A stretch of DNA of 64,000 nucleotides, from assembly GCA_049293015.1 (NCBI GenBank), contig JBATSB010000098.1, forward strand, positions 6,018 to 70,017, read 5' to 3'. Below the pieces are notes generated by a model that did no database searches, was not told where the DNA came from, and worked only from the letters and a program-made list of their open reading frames with translations. The stretch's first letter is position 1; each line of letters opens with the position of its first letter. Made by a program: the position numbers and the translations under genes. Of the stretch, positions 45,015 to 55,001 are shown piece by piece. This DNA comes from UBA2330 sp049293015 (lineage in GTDB: Bacteria; Bacteroidota; Ignavibacteria; Tepidaquicellales; Tepidaquicellaceae).

Positions 45015-48000
45015 TTGAATTTTAATTCGCTGAAAATAATTGATTCGCTTTTCCAACCTCAAAAATTATTTTTAATAATAATAATTATAATTGGTATAAG
45101 CAATGTTACTTTTTCTCAAGGAAGAAGAGACAGGACAGGCGTAAGAAACAATTATGTAAAGGTCAATCCGAATGATACCAGCACTGTTTATTCGACAGAA
45201 GATTCACTTAGTCTGATCGGTATAAACCAGGAGCCTGTGGATTCTACAGCCCGGATCAAATATTTCAAATATGAACCGGTTTACAAATTCGGAACAAAAA
45301 TTCAGGGAAAATCTTCACCATTATTATTAGGGAATTCGACTGTTTTAAAACCCGAAATAAAATTTGACACATCAGGCAATGTAATACTTACTGAAAATTT
45401 CAACGGAGAACCTATAAGAGCTCCACTGGTAATTCCCCTTGAAGAATATTTACAAGCGCTCACTACAAATAATATTGAAAATTTATTTTCTATTATTGTA
45501 AGCGAAAAATTCAAAGGCGGTACTCAGGATGATCTGGGAAAGCTCTTTGAAAAATTTACAGATATAACAATTCCACTTCCTTTTAAATCAGAAAGCATAT
45601 TCGGTCCTCCTGTAGTTAATCTTAAGCTCAACGGCGCAGTTGATATTACAGCTTCATATCAGAGCGCGAAAAGTGATCAGACTGTAATAACCGGATTGAG
45701 TAATTCTAATAACAGTATTAACTTTAAACAGGAAGTTCAGCTAACTGCCAAAGGTGTAATCGGAGATAAGCTTACAATTGATGCAGATTATAATACACAG
45801 AGATTGTTTGATTTTGAAAATCAGCTCAAGCTGAAATATGAAGGATATTCTGATGAAGTTATTAAAAAGATAGAAGGAGGAAATGTATCTCTTGAGACGA
45901 GATCCGGGTTGATCGGTTCATCGCAGTCTTTGTTTGGTGTCAAAGGTGAATTTCAACTTGGTTCACTATCTTTGTCGAGCGTAGTTTCACAGAAAACCAG
46001 TAAGTCAGAAACAAAGGATTACAGCGGAGGAGTTCAGGAATCGAGATATGATATAAACTTATGGGATTATGCAGATAATCATTTTTTCTTAGATACTGTT
46101 TATAAAACCAGTTTTATAGATTTTTATACTACAGGCAGTACTACAAGCCAAAGAACTGACAGTCTTGCTGTTGATGAACAATCATTTGAAGTTTGGGTAC
46201 AGACAGATCAGCAGACAGAAAATTACAGACGAGCTGCAATGTATGTGGATCTCGGACCTATACCCACCAGCGGTCAATATAATGATTCTTTAAAATCTAT
46301 CAATAACAATCAGCAGGGAGTTAATGCGTCGGGAATTGTCAGAAAATTAGAGGAAAGTGAATATGAACTTCACAGGTTAGCAGGTTATGTCTCTTTGAAT
46401 GTAAGTTTACCTGATAATTATTTTGTAGGGGTAGCTTATAAAAGAACCAAAACCCGTGAGCAGTTTGGAACTATCAGCACAGATTCCATCAATGCTCAAG
46501 ATACTCTTATACTAAAAATGGTAAAACCCGAAAATCTTGTTCCGGCAAATACTCTTGCCTGGGAACACAAATTAAAAAATATATACAAACTGCCTGTATC
46601 GAGAGTCGTAAAGGAAGGATTTGAATTTGAAATAAAGTATCTTGATAATGGAAATTATATACCGACTCTTCCTCCATCACAGAATATTTCCAGAGATCTG
46701 ATTTATATTGTAGGACTTGACAGATACACAAACGGAAGGTCAGGTGATCCCGATAATAAATTTGACTTTATACCCGGGACGACAATTAATGTAGAGAGCG
46801 GTTATGTAATTTTTCCGACTTTAAAACCTTTCCTTTCAAATTTTGAGGCTTATGAAGAAAACGGCAACAGGATTGATTCAAGCTTCTGGTATCCTCAGAT
46901 ATACAATTCGTCAAAGAATGACTCCAGGCAGAAGCCTAATGCAAACAATTTTAAGATAACTGGTAAAGTAAGAGGAGAAGCAGGTATAAGTAATACGATC
47001 AGTCTCGGATTTAATCTTGTTCAGGGAAGTGTTACTATTAAAGTCGGAGAGCTAAATCTTACTCCTAATGTTGATTACACAGTTGATTATTCTACAGGTA
47101 CAGTAGTAATCAGAAATTCATCTGCATTATTATCAAAAGACCTAAAGATCTCATATGAAACAAATGACCTTTTCACGCTGGCTTCAAAAACTTTTATAGG
47201 ATTAAGAGGTGATTACAAGATCTCTGACAAAAGTTCATTCGGTTTTACATTTGTAAATCTGAAGCAGCAGACATTGAATGACAAAGTAAGGATAGGTGAA
47301 GAGCCGACAAATAATTCAATGTTTGGAATAGATTTTACTACTGAGCTGCCAATGAAGTCCTTTACAAATATTGTAAATCTTCTTCCCGGATTTAATACGA
47401 AAGAGCCATCCAGTATTTCAATAAGAGGAGAAATTGCTTCGATAATCCCTGATCCAAATACTAAAAAAAGTTTGATACCTGGCGATAACAATGAAGCTGT
47501 AGCATATATTGATGATATGGAAGGTGCAAAAAAAATCATTTCACTTGGTACTACTTATAATACATGGACAATTGGCTCAGTACCACTTTCAGATTATATC
47601 GGACCTACAGACAGTATTCAGTATAAGCAGGATAAGAGAGGAAAACTGCAATGGTATAATCTGCCAAACAGTGAACTTGTCACAAATGTATATCCATATA
47701 AAGATGTTCAGGCAAATCAAAATACGATCACGCCATTTTATATGACTTATGTTCCAAGACAAAGAGGAACATATAATTATAACGGAGCTTATGAAACAGT
47801 TCAGGATCTTGATTCTACATGGAACGGAGTTATGAAATTTATGAATACCACGAGTAATGATCTTATAAATGATAATATAAATTTCATTGAATTCAGTATG
47901 CGTGTCGTGAATCTGAATGCACAGACATTGCCCGGAAAATTAATTATTGACCTCGGAAATATAAGTCAGGATGCCATACCAAACGGCGTACTTAATACTG

Positions 48001-51000
48001 AAGATACTCTGGGTAACGGTGAGCTGAGATCTCAGGCGGATGACAAAGGTCTTGACTTTAAAACTGACGATGAAGAATTAACAGAATATAATAATAAGAA
48101 CGGGACTTCTTTCACTTTGGCAGATTTCGAAAACGGTGATCCTGCGGGAGATAACAATAATGTTAATCCTGTATTCAATCCAAACTTAATTAACGGTACA
48201 CAGGGTAATCTGAATTTTGATAACGGACGAAGACCGGATACGGAGGATTTGAATAAAACCGTCCGGGTAAATAACGGGAATGATTATTTTCAGTTTGAAA
48301 TATCACTCGATACGTCGCTAAGTAACAAGTATATAGTCGGTTCGGGATTGAACGGATGGCATCAGTATAAAATACCATTATCTGAGTTTACAAAATCTTA
48401 TGGAAATGCTTCATTCAATAATATTCAGTTTGCAAGAATGTGGATAACCGGTATCAGAGACTCAGTCCGACTTGTGATGTATGAAATTAACCTGACAGGA
48501 AATCAGTGGGTTAAACCAAACAAAATTGATACAACTTACAATATCTCAACAGTCAGCATTGAGGAAAATCCAAATTATTATCAGAGTCCTGTTCCGGGTA
48601 ATGTACTCAGACAGAATATCAGGAATCAGACCGGTGAAGAGACACAGTCAAACGAGCAGTCATTATCACTTGAGATTACAAACCTTACAAGCGGTGTAAA
48701 AAAAGTTGCAAGAAAAGATTACAGCACTTTACCACTGGATCTTTTTAATTACAGGACAATGAAAATGTTTGTAAACGGCGACCCGTCATTTAATTATACA
48801 AATTCAGAGATCTATGATGCCAGGATGGTAATAAGATTTGGAAATGATTCAAATAATTATTATGAATACAGAGCGCCTATTCATCCTGATAACAGAAATC
48901 TGAATCGTCCAGAGCAGCCGTGGGATTCTTTGAACAATGTTACAGTAAATTTTAACGAACTGACTAAGCTGAAATTATTAAGAGACAGTTCTAATGTGCC
49001 TGTTACTTTGCCGGTGCCGAGTGTACCCGGAGCAGAGTACAGAATTTTTGGTAATCCTGATTTGAAATCTATCAGGGAAATTACTCTTGGTGTTGAAAAG
49101 AACAGGAACGGGCTAAATTCGTCTATTTCGGGAAGTGTATGGTTTAATGAACTTCGGCTTGTGAATGTAATCGACGATGATGGAATAGCATTTAATCTGA
49201 ATGCAAATCTGAAATTTGCAGATCTGATGGATTTTAATTTTGCAATATCAAAGACCGATCCATATTTCCATTCCATTGATACGAGGGTGGGAACCCGGAA
49301 TACGGGTTTATCATGGGATTTTGGAACAACGATCAATGTACATAAATTTATAAATAATGCACTGGCTTCAATGATCTCCGAAGACTGGAAGGATTTTATC
49401 ACTCTTCCGCTTACATTCAGACATTCTGAAAATACAAATAACCCGCAGTATTTTCCGGGTACGGATATTGAAATTGACAAAGCAGCAGAGCAGCAGTATC
49501 TGCGGGTTTTAGCTCAGACAGGAGACCAAGAACAGGCTCAGACTGCAAAAAATAATGTATATGAAGAAGCTCAGAGTTTATTAGTTAGAAATACTCTTTC
49601 CATAAACAGCATGTTCTTTACATTACCCGGCGGTAATTTTTTTGTAAAAGATTTTTTTAATCAGCTTCGTTTTAATTTTAATGCTGATTTCGGAAACTCA
49701 AGAGATATTACTTATGAAAATAAAAATGATTTCAGATATAACGGTGGAGTCAGCTTTGCAACTGATTTTAAACTTTCAGAAAAATTAAATCTGAACATTG
49801 GTCAGCTAATACCTCTTGGAGAGAAGTATGCAAATGCGAAGATGTATTTCTTTTTACCGTTCATTCCGCTGGTGCCGCTATTTAGTACAAATTTTTCCGC
49901 ATCAACAGATTTTAACAGATCGAGATATGAATCTCAGCAAAGAAAATTTTCAAATCCAGATCCGACATCCAGAGATTTTACAGCAAACAGGGGATTCCGG
50001 CTTGACTGGAAATTCATTGAAAACTGGATAGTAGATCTGAATGGAAATTATGATTTCCGGGCAGGAAGTGATCTTACGGATTATGAAACTGCAGACACTA
50101 ACGGCATTCAAAGATCCGACAGTGAAATATTTAATGATATATTTTTTAATGGTGGTGTTGTAAATTTTGGAACTGATCTTGATTATGTGCAGACAATTAC
50201 TTTAAATCCCAGACTGAGTCTTCCTTTCATTGACAGATTTATTACCATCACAGGCGGATATAATGTCAGATACGGCTGGGTAAATCCTAATCAGATAATA
50301 AATGTAGGTTATAATACAGGTTATTCAAATACTTTTAATTCTACAGCCAATCTTAAATTAGCAGAAATTTTTACTCTGTTTGGCGGTTCCGGTGATGCTA
50401 ATCTCAGAGCAAACGGAATGGGCAGAGACACTATTGAAAAAAGTTCGCAGAGCATTGCTGATATATTGAATATCTTTAAAACTTTTGTACCACAGGATAT
50501 TAGCATAACTTATTCTCAGAATAGTGCTGTTGCAAACGGAGGTGTAACCGGGAATCCGGGATTTGGTAACTTTTGGTTTTACCCATCTACAAAAGAGGAA
50601 TATGGTCCGTCCAGGTTGTATCAGCTTGGATTCAGTCTGTATCCGGGTACAAGAGCTCCTAATATTAACTCACTCACTGATACTTATCTTCAGGGAAATG
50701 AGCTTTCGTTATCCACTTCTATAAATCCATTTATTCCTGAAAATATTAGTATGACTCTGAATTTTAAAACGAACTGGGGATTTACAAATAATCTTGTATA
50801 TGATTCAGATGCAAACGGTAATATTGGTTCTCCTACAAGTAAGTCAAGTTCCAGTCTCTCAGGCAATTCTATATTCTTTGCGGGATCTATGGAAAATTTT
50901 GATTATCAGGGAGATGGTTCGAACAGTACTCAGAGCAGATTAAATTTAACAAATGCTTTTGAAGATCAGGTATCTTCATTCCCTTTCCCAAACTGGACGC

Positions 51001-51626
51001 TGAGCATTTCAGGACTTGAGAAATTTCCTTTGTTTTCAGATTTTGCTTCGCAGGTTACACTTGAAAATAATTTTCTTTCTGAATTCAGAGAAAGCAGATT
51101 AGTAGATATTAATAGTCTGGATATTCCAAATTTACAGGCTGTAACTCAGGCGTTTAGTCCATTGATAGGGTTGAATATAGTTTTCAAAGAATTAATGGGC
51201 GGAAATATGTCATCAAATTTTAGAATAAATTCGAGTACAGCAAATATCCTGAATCCAACCGGTGCAAACGTTCAGTCAATCAGTACAAGTGAATGGAGCA
51301 TAAACGCAAACTTTACGAAAAGCGGGTTTAGTATTCCGCTATTTGGTTTGTCACTTCAGAATGACATTTCATTTGCACTGACACTTTCGAATTCAAAGAA
51401 TGAGCCTACAAATTATGAATTTGGAACGGGAGTAAAAGTACCTGTAATAGGAAACGGTTCTTCTATCACAACTATTAATCCTTCAATTCAGTATTCTCTC
51501 AGCTCAAAGGTTTCTATGCAGCTTTTCTATAAATATATTTCAACAAATCCTACCGGTCAGTCTGTAACTACAGTTCCAAGCACTTCAAATGAAGGTGGTC
51601 TTAACATCAGGATAACTATTCAGTAA
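45015..51626 (+). CDS. sprA: T9SS outer-membrane translocon SprA (Sov)
   Basis: 2203 residues. SprA forms the very large 36-strand pore through which folded cargo leaves by the type IX system. The signal peptide (about 1-34, with a run of Ile and ending NVTFSQG) follows a TTG start; no ATG is available nearby. Family landmarks are numerous: the N-terminal NLFSIIVSEKFKGGTQDDLG and IFGPPVVNLKLNGAVDITAS, LTIDADYNTQRLFDFENQLK, GLIGSSQSLFGVKGEFQLG, YIDDMEGAKKIISLG, YVPRQRGTYNYN and a C-terminal NEGGLNIRITIQ. The length fits the family (about 2,300). The two sorting-domain proteins in this window are natural substrates. It is on its own transcript, divergent from the barrel gene. Confidence 0.95.
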   Translation: MNFNSLKIIDSLFQPQKLFLIIIIIIGISNVTFSQGRRDRTGVRNNYVKVNPNDTSTVYSTEDSLSLIGINQEPVDSTARIKYFKYEPVYKFGTKIQGKSSPLLLGNSTVLKPEIKFDTSGNVILTENFNGEPIRAPLVIPLEEYLQALTTNNIENLFSIIVSEKFKGGTQDDLGKLFEKFTDITIPLPFKSESIFGPPVVNLKLNGAVDITASYQSAKSDQTVITGLSNSNNSINFKQEVQLTAKGVIGDKLTIDADYNTQRLFDFENQLKLKYEGYSDEVIKKIEGGNVSLETRSGLIGSSQSLFGVKGEFQLGSLSLSSVVSQKTSKSETKDYSGGVQESRYDINLWDYADNHFFLDTVYKTSFIDFYTTGSTTSQRTDSLAVDEQSFEVWVQTDQQTENYRRAAMYVDLGPIPTSGQYNDSLKSINNNQQGVNASGIVRKLEESEYELHRLAGYVSLNVSLPDNYFVGVAYKRTKTREQFGTISTDSINAQDTLILKMVKPENLVPANTLAWEHKLKNIYKLPVSRVVKEGFEFEIKYLDNGNYIPTLPPSQNISRDLIYIVGLDRYTNGRSGDPDNKFDFIPGTTINVESGYVIFPTLKPFLSNFEAYEENGNRIDSSFWYPQIYNSSKNDSRQKPNANNFKITGKVRGEAGISNTISLGFNLVQGSVTIKVGELNLTPNVDYTVDYSTGTVVIRNSSALLSKDLKISYETNDLFTLASKTFIGLRGDYKISDKSSFGFTFVNLKQQTLNDKVRIGEEPTNNSMFGIDFTTELPMKSFTNIVNLLPGFNTKEPSSISIRGEIASIIPDPNTKKSLIPGDNNEAVAYIDDMEGAKKIISLGTTYNTWTIGSVPLSDYIGPTDSIQYKQDKRGKLQWYNLPNSELVTNVYPYKDVQANQNTITPFYMTYVPRQRGTYNYNGAYETVQDLDSTWNGVMKFMNTTSNDLINDNINFIEFSMRVVNLNAQTLPGKLIIDLGNISQDAIPNGVLNTEDTLGNGELRSQADDKGLDFKTDDEELTEYNNKNGTSFTLADFENGDPAGDNNNVNPVFNPNLINGTQGNLNFDNGRRPDTEDLNKTVRVNNGNDYFQFEISLDTSLSNKYIVGSGLNGWHQYKIPLSEFTKSYGNASFNNIQFARMWITGIRDSVRLVMYEINLTGNQWVKPNKIDTTYNISTVSIEENPNYYQSPVPGNVLRQNIRNQTGEETQSNEQSLSLEITNLTSGVKKVARKDYSTLPLDLFNYRTMKMFVNGDPSFNYTNSEIYDARMVIRFGNDSNNYYEYRAPIHPDNRNLNRPEQPWDSLNNVTVNFNELTKLKLLRDSSNVPVTLPVPSVPGAEYRIFGNPDLKSIREITLGVEKNRNGLNSSISGSVWFNELRLVNVIDDDGIAFNLNANLKFADLMDFNFAISKTDPYFHSIDTRVGTRNTGLSWDFGTTINVHKFINNALASMISEDWKDFITLPLTFRHSENTNNPQYFPGTDIEIDKAAEQQYLRVLAQTGDQEQAQTAKNNVYEEAQSLLVRNTLSINSMFFTLPGGNFFVKDFFNQLRFNFNADFGNSRDITYENKNDFRYNGGVSFATDFKLSEKLNLNIGQLIPLGEKYANAKMYFFLPFIPLVPLFSTNFSASTDFNRSRYESQQRKFSNPDPTSRDFTANRGFRLDWKFIENWIVDLNGNYDFRAGSDLTDYETADTNGIQRSDSEIFNDIFFNGGVVNFGTDLDYVQTITLNPRLSLPFIDRFITITGGYNVRYGWVNPNQIINVGYNTGYSNTFNSTANLKLAEIFTLFGGSGDANLRANGMGRDTIEKSSQSIADILNIFKTFVPQDISITYSQNSAVANGGVTGNPGFGNFWFYPSTKEEYGPSRLYQLGFSLYPGTRAPNINSLTDTYLQGNELSLSTSINPFIPENISMTLNFKTNWGFTNNLVYDSDANGNIGSPTSKSSSSLSGNSIFFAGSMENFDYQGDGSNSTQSRLNLTNAFEDQVSSFPFPNWTLSISGLEKFPLFSDFASQVTLENNFLSEFRESRLVDINSLDIPNLQAVTQAFSPLIGLNIVFKELMGGNMSSNFRINSSTANILNPTGANVQSISTSEWSINANFTKSGFSIPLFGLSLQNDISFALTLSNSKNEPTNYEFGTGVKVPVIGNGSSITTINPSIQYSLSSKVSMQLFYKYISTNPTGQSVTTVPSTSNEGGLNIRITIQ

Positions 51627-51636
51627 GTATTTTTCC

Positions 51637-52662
51637 TTATTTCAACGTGATCGTTATTTCGCCTTTAGTTAGTTTCATTTTAGCTTCTTCCACTTTTGCT
51701 ATAACAGAAGTATCAATCAGAGATTTGTTATTTTCATCATATACATAACTTACTCCATTGTCTTCGAGACCAAAAGTTTTTATCCCACCGTTAAATTTAT
51801 TCTCCTTAAAATTCTTTATTGTATTGAACACAGCTTCGTCCACTTGTTTTACCATGCTGGTAAGAATAAATCCCGGCGCTTCTTTTTGCTGATCCATATC
51901 TACACCTATAGCAAGTTTATTTTTATCCCTTGCAGCTTCAAAAAGTCCGAGCCCTGACAATCCTGATGCGTGGTAAATAATGTCAGCTCCGCTGTTATAC
52001 TGACTTAAAGCTATCTCTTTTGCTTTTCCAGGGTTCTTAAATCCTTCCGGAGATACGCTTACATAACCAGTTAAAACCTGACAATCAGGTGAAGCATATT
52101 CTACACCCTGTTTATAACCTTCTTCAAATTTTCTTATGAGACTGGATTCCATTCCTCCAATAAATCCGACTTTATTTGTTTTGGAATTTAATGCAGCTAT
52201 AACCCCAACAAGAAATGAACCTTCCTCTTCTTTAAATTCAAGTGCTTCCACATTTGACGGGATCTTTTTATTAGGATCAACAGAATAGTCAACGCATGCA
52301 AATTTTTTATCAGGGAATTCTGATGCAATATTATTTATGTCATCTGTAAAAATAAACCCGACTCCAAATACCAGTCCTACATCCTTTTTACTCGCGAGTT
52401 TTCTTAATGCAGATTCTCTGTCAGAGCCGTCACCCGGATCTATCACTTCAAATTCTATTCCGAGTTTTTCTTTAGCTTCTTCAAGTCCTTTATAAGCAGC
52501 GTCATTAAAAGATTTATCTCCTCTGCCGCCAATATCAAATACTAATCCGACTTTCATAGGAACAACCGGATTTTCTTTCTCAGAAGTACTTTCCTTTTTA
52601 CCGCAGGAAATTATATTCAGACAAAACAGAGCAATACATATTACTGTGAAAAATTTATTCAT
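51637..52662 (-). CDS. BMP/PnrA-family nucleoside-binding lipoprotein
   Basis: 341 residues. The signal sequence ends NIISCGKK, with Cys20 as the lipidated residue. The mature protein is a two-lobe periplasmic binding fold of the BMP family: KVGLVFDIGGRGDKSFNDAA, VIDPGDGSDRESALRKLA, FACVDYS, GSFLVGVIAAL, NKVGFIGGMESSLIRKFEEG and IIYHASGLSGLGLFEAARDK. The D-x-G-G...D-K-S-F-N signature and the FEEGYKQG patch match purine-nucleoside binders such as PnrA/TmpC. It is the ligand-binding part of an ABC importer whose permease and ATPase genes are not in the window. Because it follows cdd and tdk on the same strand, nucleoside uptake is the sensible inference. Confidence 0.85.
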   Translation of the reverse strand: MNKFFTVICIALFCLNIISCGKKESTSEKENPVVPMKVGLVFDIGGRGDKSFNDAAYKGLEEAKEKLGIEFEVIDPGDGSDRESALRKLASKKDVGLVFGVGFIFTDDINNIASEFPDKKFACVDYSVDPNKKIPSNVEALEFKEEEGSFLVGVIAALNSKTNKVGFIGGMESSLIRKFEEGYKQGVEYASPDCQVLTGYVSVSPEGFKNPGKAKEIALSQYNSGADIIYHASGLSGLGLFEAARDKNKLAIGVDMDQQKEAPGFILTSMVKQVDEAVFNTIKNFKENKFNGGIKTFGLEDNGVSYVYDENNKSLIDTSVIAKVEEAKMKLTKGEITITLK

Positions 52663-52707
52663 TTATATTTTTTAATTATAATAGGTTAGTATGAAGTGTG
52701 AATATAT

Positions 52708-53301
52708 TCAGATAGCTTTCTTTTGAGGTTCAGTTTTAAAAACATGATGAATACGGCATCTGGCTTCGTAATGATTTGAAGCTCCGACAAGTATCTGATC
52801 TTCATTTTGAGTAACTCTGTGTGTCCTGTTTGCAGGTGCTCCGCATATTACACATACAGCATGTGTCTTTGAAATATATTCAGCAATGGCCAGCAGTTGA
52901 GGCATTGGTTCAAAAGGCATTGCTCTGTAATCCTGATCGAGTCCCGCCACAATCACTCTTTTTCCCGCATCCGCAAGATTCTGACATATATCTATAAGGT
53001 CATTCTCAAAAAACTGAGCTTCGTCTATACCGATGACTTCCACATCAAAAGATTTTTCCAGAATTTCTTCTGCTCTTTCCACTACTTCAGAAGGATATGA
53101 CTGATCATTATGAGATACGATTTCAAATTCACTGTATCTGTTGTCAATTTTTGGCTTGAAAACTTTGACCCTCTGCTTTGCGATCTCAGCTCTTCTTATT
53201 CTTCTTATGAGCTCTTCTGTCTTACCTGAAAACATACTGCCGCATATTACTTCAATATGCCCTGTTTTTTTGAATGTTCTAATTTGTAAATTCTCGTTCA
53301 T
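52708..53301 (-). CDS. tdk: Thymidine kinase (type II)
   Basis: 197 residues. ATP P-loop GSMFSGKT at 21-28, followed by EELIRRIRRAEIAKQRVKVF, the Walker B-like IDEAQFFEN and the substrate loop GLDQDYRAMPFEP. The C-terminal zinc finger of this class is present: CVICGAPANRTHR and EARCRIHH supply C-x2-C and C-x2-H type ligands. The enzyme phosphorylates thymidine for salvage. The start overlaps the cdd stop by 4 bp (ATGA), so the genes are coupled; the BMP lipoprotein gene follows after about 45 bp. Confidence 0.95.
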   Translation of the reverse strand: MNENLQIRTFKKTGHIEVICGSMFSGKTEELIRRIRRAEIAKQRVKVFKPKIDNRYSEFEIVSHNDQSYPSEVVERAEEILEKSFDVEVIGIDEAQFFENDLIDICQNLADAGKRVIVAGLDQDYRAMPFEPMPQLLAIAEYISKTHAVCVICGAPANRTHRVTQNEDQILVGASNHYEARCRIHHVFKTEPQKKAI

Positions 53302-53762
53302 TTTTTTTGATTCAGTAAAAAATTTTTATCAAAGATTCCGGGCAGCAGTTCAATAAGCTTAAAAGTTTTGAACATTGTTTTGGATTTCACAATTATAATG
53401 TCTACATCTGTTCCGAATTCCGCCATGAATTGTCTGCAGGCTCCGCATGGATATGTATAGTCTTTAGCGCTTGATGAAATTGCAACAGCTTTAAATTTTT
53501 TATATCCTTCGGAAACAGCTTTTGAATAAGCTGTTCTTTCGGCACAGATACTCAAAGAGTAAGATGCACATTCTACATTTGTCCCTGTGAAAATCTTCCC
53601 GTCAGTGGTCAATACCGCTGCTCCGACTGAAAATTTGGAATACGGAGAGTATGAAAATTTTCTTGCTTTAATGGAATATTCTATTAACTTATTATATGAA
53701 GTCAGCAATGTAGTGGTATTCTTATTTATTGTTAATATATTCATTTCTAAGTATATTATCAA
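53298..53762 (-). CDS. cdd: Cytidine deaminase
   Basis: 154 residues, homotetrameric class. FSYSPYSKFSVGAAVLTTDG opens the domain, and the zinc and catalytic motifs are intact: CAERTAYSKAV (Cys ligand and catalytic Glu) and PCGACRQFMAEFG (the P-C-x-x-C pair). It deaminates (deoxy)cytidine to (deoxy)uridine, feeding thymidine salvage. The start at 53762 gives a 20-residue or so extension; an internal ATG at 53744 (MNILTINK) is also plausible. It is the first gene of a cdd-tdk-BMP run and is divergent from a GT9 gene 28 bp away. Confidence 0.92.
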   Translation of the reverse strand: MIIYLEMNILTINKNTTTLLTSYNKLIEYSIKARKFSYSPYSKFSVGAAVLTTDGKIFTGTNVECASYSLSICAERTAYSKAVSEGYKKFKAVAISSSAKDYTYPCGACRQFMAEFGTDVDIIIVKSKTMFKTFKLIELLPGIFDKNFLLNQKK

Positions 53763-53790
53763 ATAATTTTATTCTTCAGATACTTATACT

Positions 53791-54969
53791 GTGAAACGAA
53801 GAGCCATATTCAGGATATTCGATAAATACATCGGTATTCCAACTATTATATTGTTAGCAATACTTACGAAAAGGAAAAGGCGCATTCCGATCGAAAATAT
53901 TAAAAAAATATTAATCATTAAACTTGCAGCCATTGGTGATTCTATACTTTTAATTCCAACCTTAAGGGTATTAAAAAAGAATTTCCCTGATGCTGAAATT
54001 ACATTTATCTGTTCTCAGATCAATTATTCAGTTATAAAAAAAATTCCATATGTCGATAAAATTATTGACTGCAACGTACATTCATTTTTAAGAAAACCAT
54101 TTTCATTCTTCAGGTTTATGAAAGATCTGAGAAAAGAAAAATATGACATTATTATTGATGTCGGACAATGGGAAAGAATAAATGCAATCATGGCAATGCT
54201 TGCCAGAGCAGATTACACCATAGGATTTAAGACTGAATCGCAGCACAAACATTTTGGTTATGACAGCGTGCTAGCTCATTCAAGAACAAAGCATGAGCTT
54301 GAAAATTTCCTTGACTTAGTCATTCCTTTAGGTATAAATATTTCAGAAGAGGATAAAAAATTAGAATATTTTTTAAATTCTGAAGATTATAAATTTGCAG
54401 ATGAGTTTTGGAATAAACATGAGCTAAACGGCAGAACTGTTATTTGTCTTCATCCGGGTTGTGGAGAAAATGGAAGACCAAGGGAGTGGGAAGTACAGAA
54501 TTATATTGACCTGGGAAAAAGGCTTGTAGCTTATGATGATAACATTAGAATTCTAATAACTGGTGCAACTCACGAAGAAGAAAGGTGCAGAGAAATTGCT
54601 GCAGGGATAAATAGAAATGTGATCAACACTGCAGGAATGTATCCGCTTGATAATGTCGTTGCACTTGTGAAAAGAGTTAAATTAATAGTCTGCAGCAATA
54701 CAGGTATGCTTCATATTGCATCATGTGTCGGAACAAAAACAATGGGACTGCATGGTCCGACAAATCCTTTAAAATGGGGATCTTACACTAAGAATGCAGT
54801 TCTGATACAGAGTGATAAATTTTGCAGCCCGTGTTTATATTTAGGTCATGATTATGGTTGCCAGATGCCGCAATGCATGGCGCATATTTCTGTCGATGAT
54901 GTTTTTATATATATCAGGAAAGCATTAAATCCTGAATTGTTCCATAATTTACAGCACCAAATAAATTGA
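53791..54969 (+). CDS. GT9 heptosyltransferase-like enzyme
   Basis: 392 residues from a GTG start. ILIIKLAAIGDSILLIPTLR is the N-terminal GT9 signature, VICLHPGCGENGRPREWEVQ the second, and VICSNTGMLHIASCVGTKTM GLHGPTNP the third; the H in M-L-H-I-A is kept. A short C-terminal Cys group (CSPCLYLGHDYGCQMPQC) is characteristic of many GT9 proteins. Family members add heptose or similar sugars to lipid A-core or other surface glycans. It has no leading Cys motif, is alone on its strand before leucine dehydrogenase and has no evident link to the nucleoside genes besides a shared divergent promoter region. Confidence 0.88.
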   Translation: MKRRAIFRIFDKYIGIPTIILLAILTKRKRRIPIENIKKILIIKLAAIGDSILLIPTLRVLKKNFPDAEITFICSQINYSVIKKIPYVDKIIDCNVHSFLRKPFSFFRFMKDLRKEKYDIIIDVGQWERINAIMAMLARADYTIGFKTESQHKHFGYDSVLAHSRTKHELENFLDLVIPLGINISEEDKKLEYFLNSEDYKFADEFWNKHELNGRTVICLHPGCGENGRPREWEVQNYIDLGKRLVAYDDNIRILITGATHEEERCREIAAGINRNVINTAGMYPLDNVVALVKRVKLIVCSNTGMLHIASCVGTKTMGLHGPTNPLKWGSYTKNAVLIQSDKFCSPCLYLGHDYGCQMPQCMAHISVDDVFIYIRKALNPELFHNLQHQIN

Positions 54970-55001
54970 TTAACAAAATTATTAATTATTAAATTAAAAA
55001 T

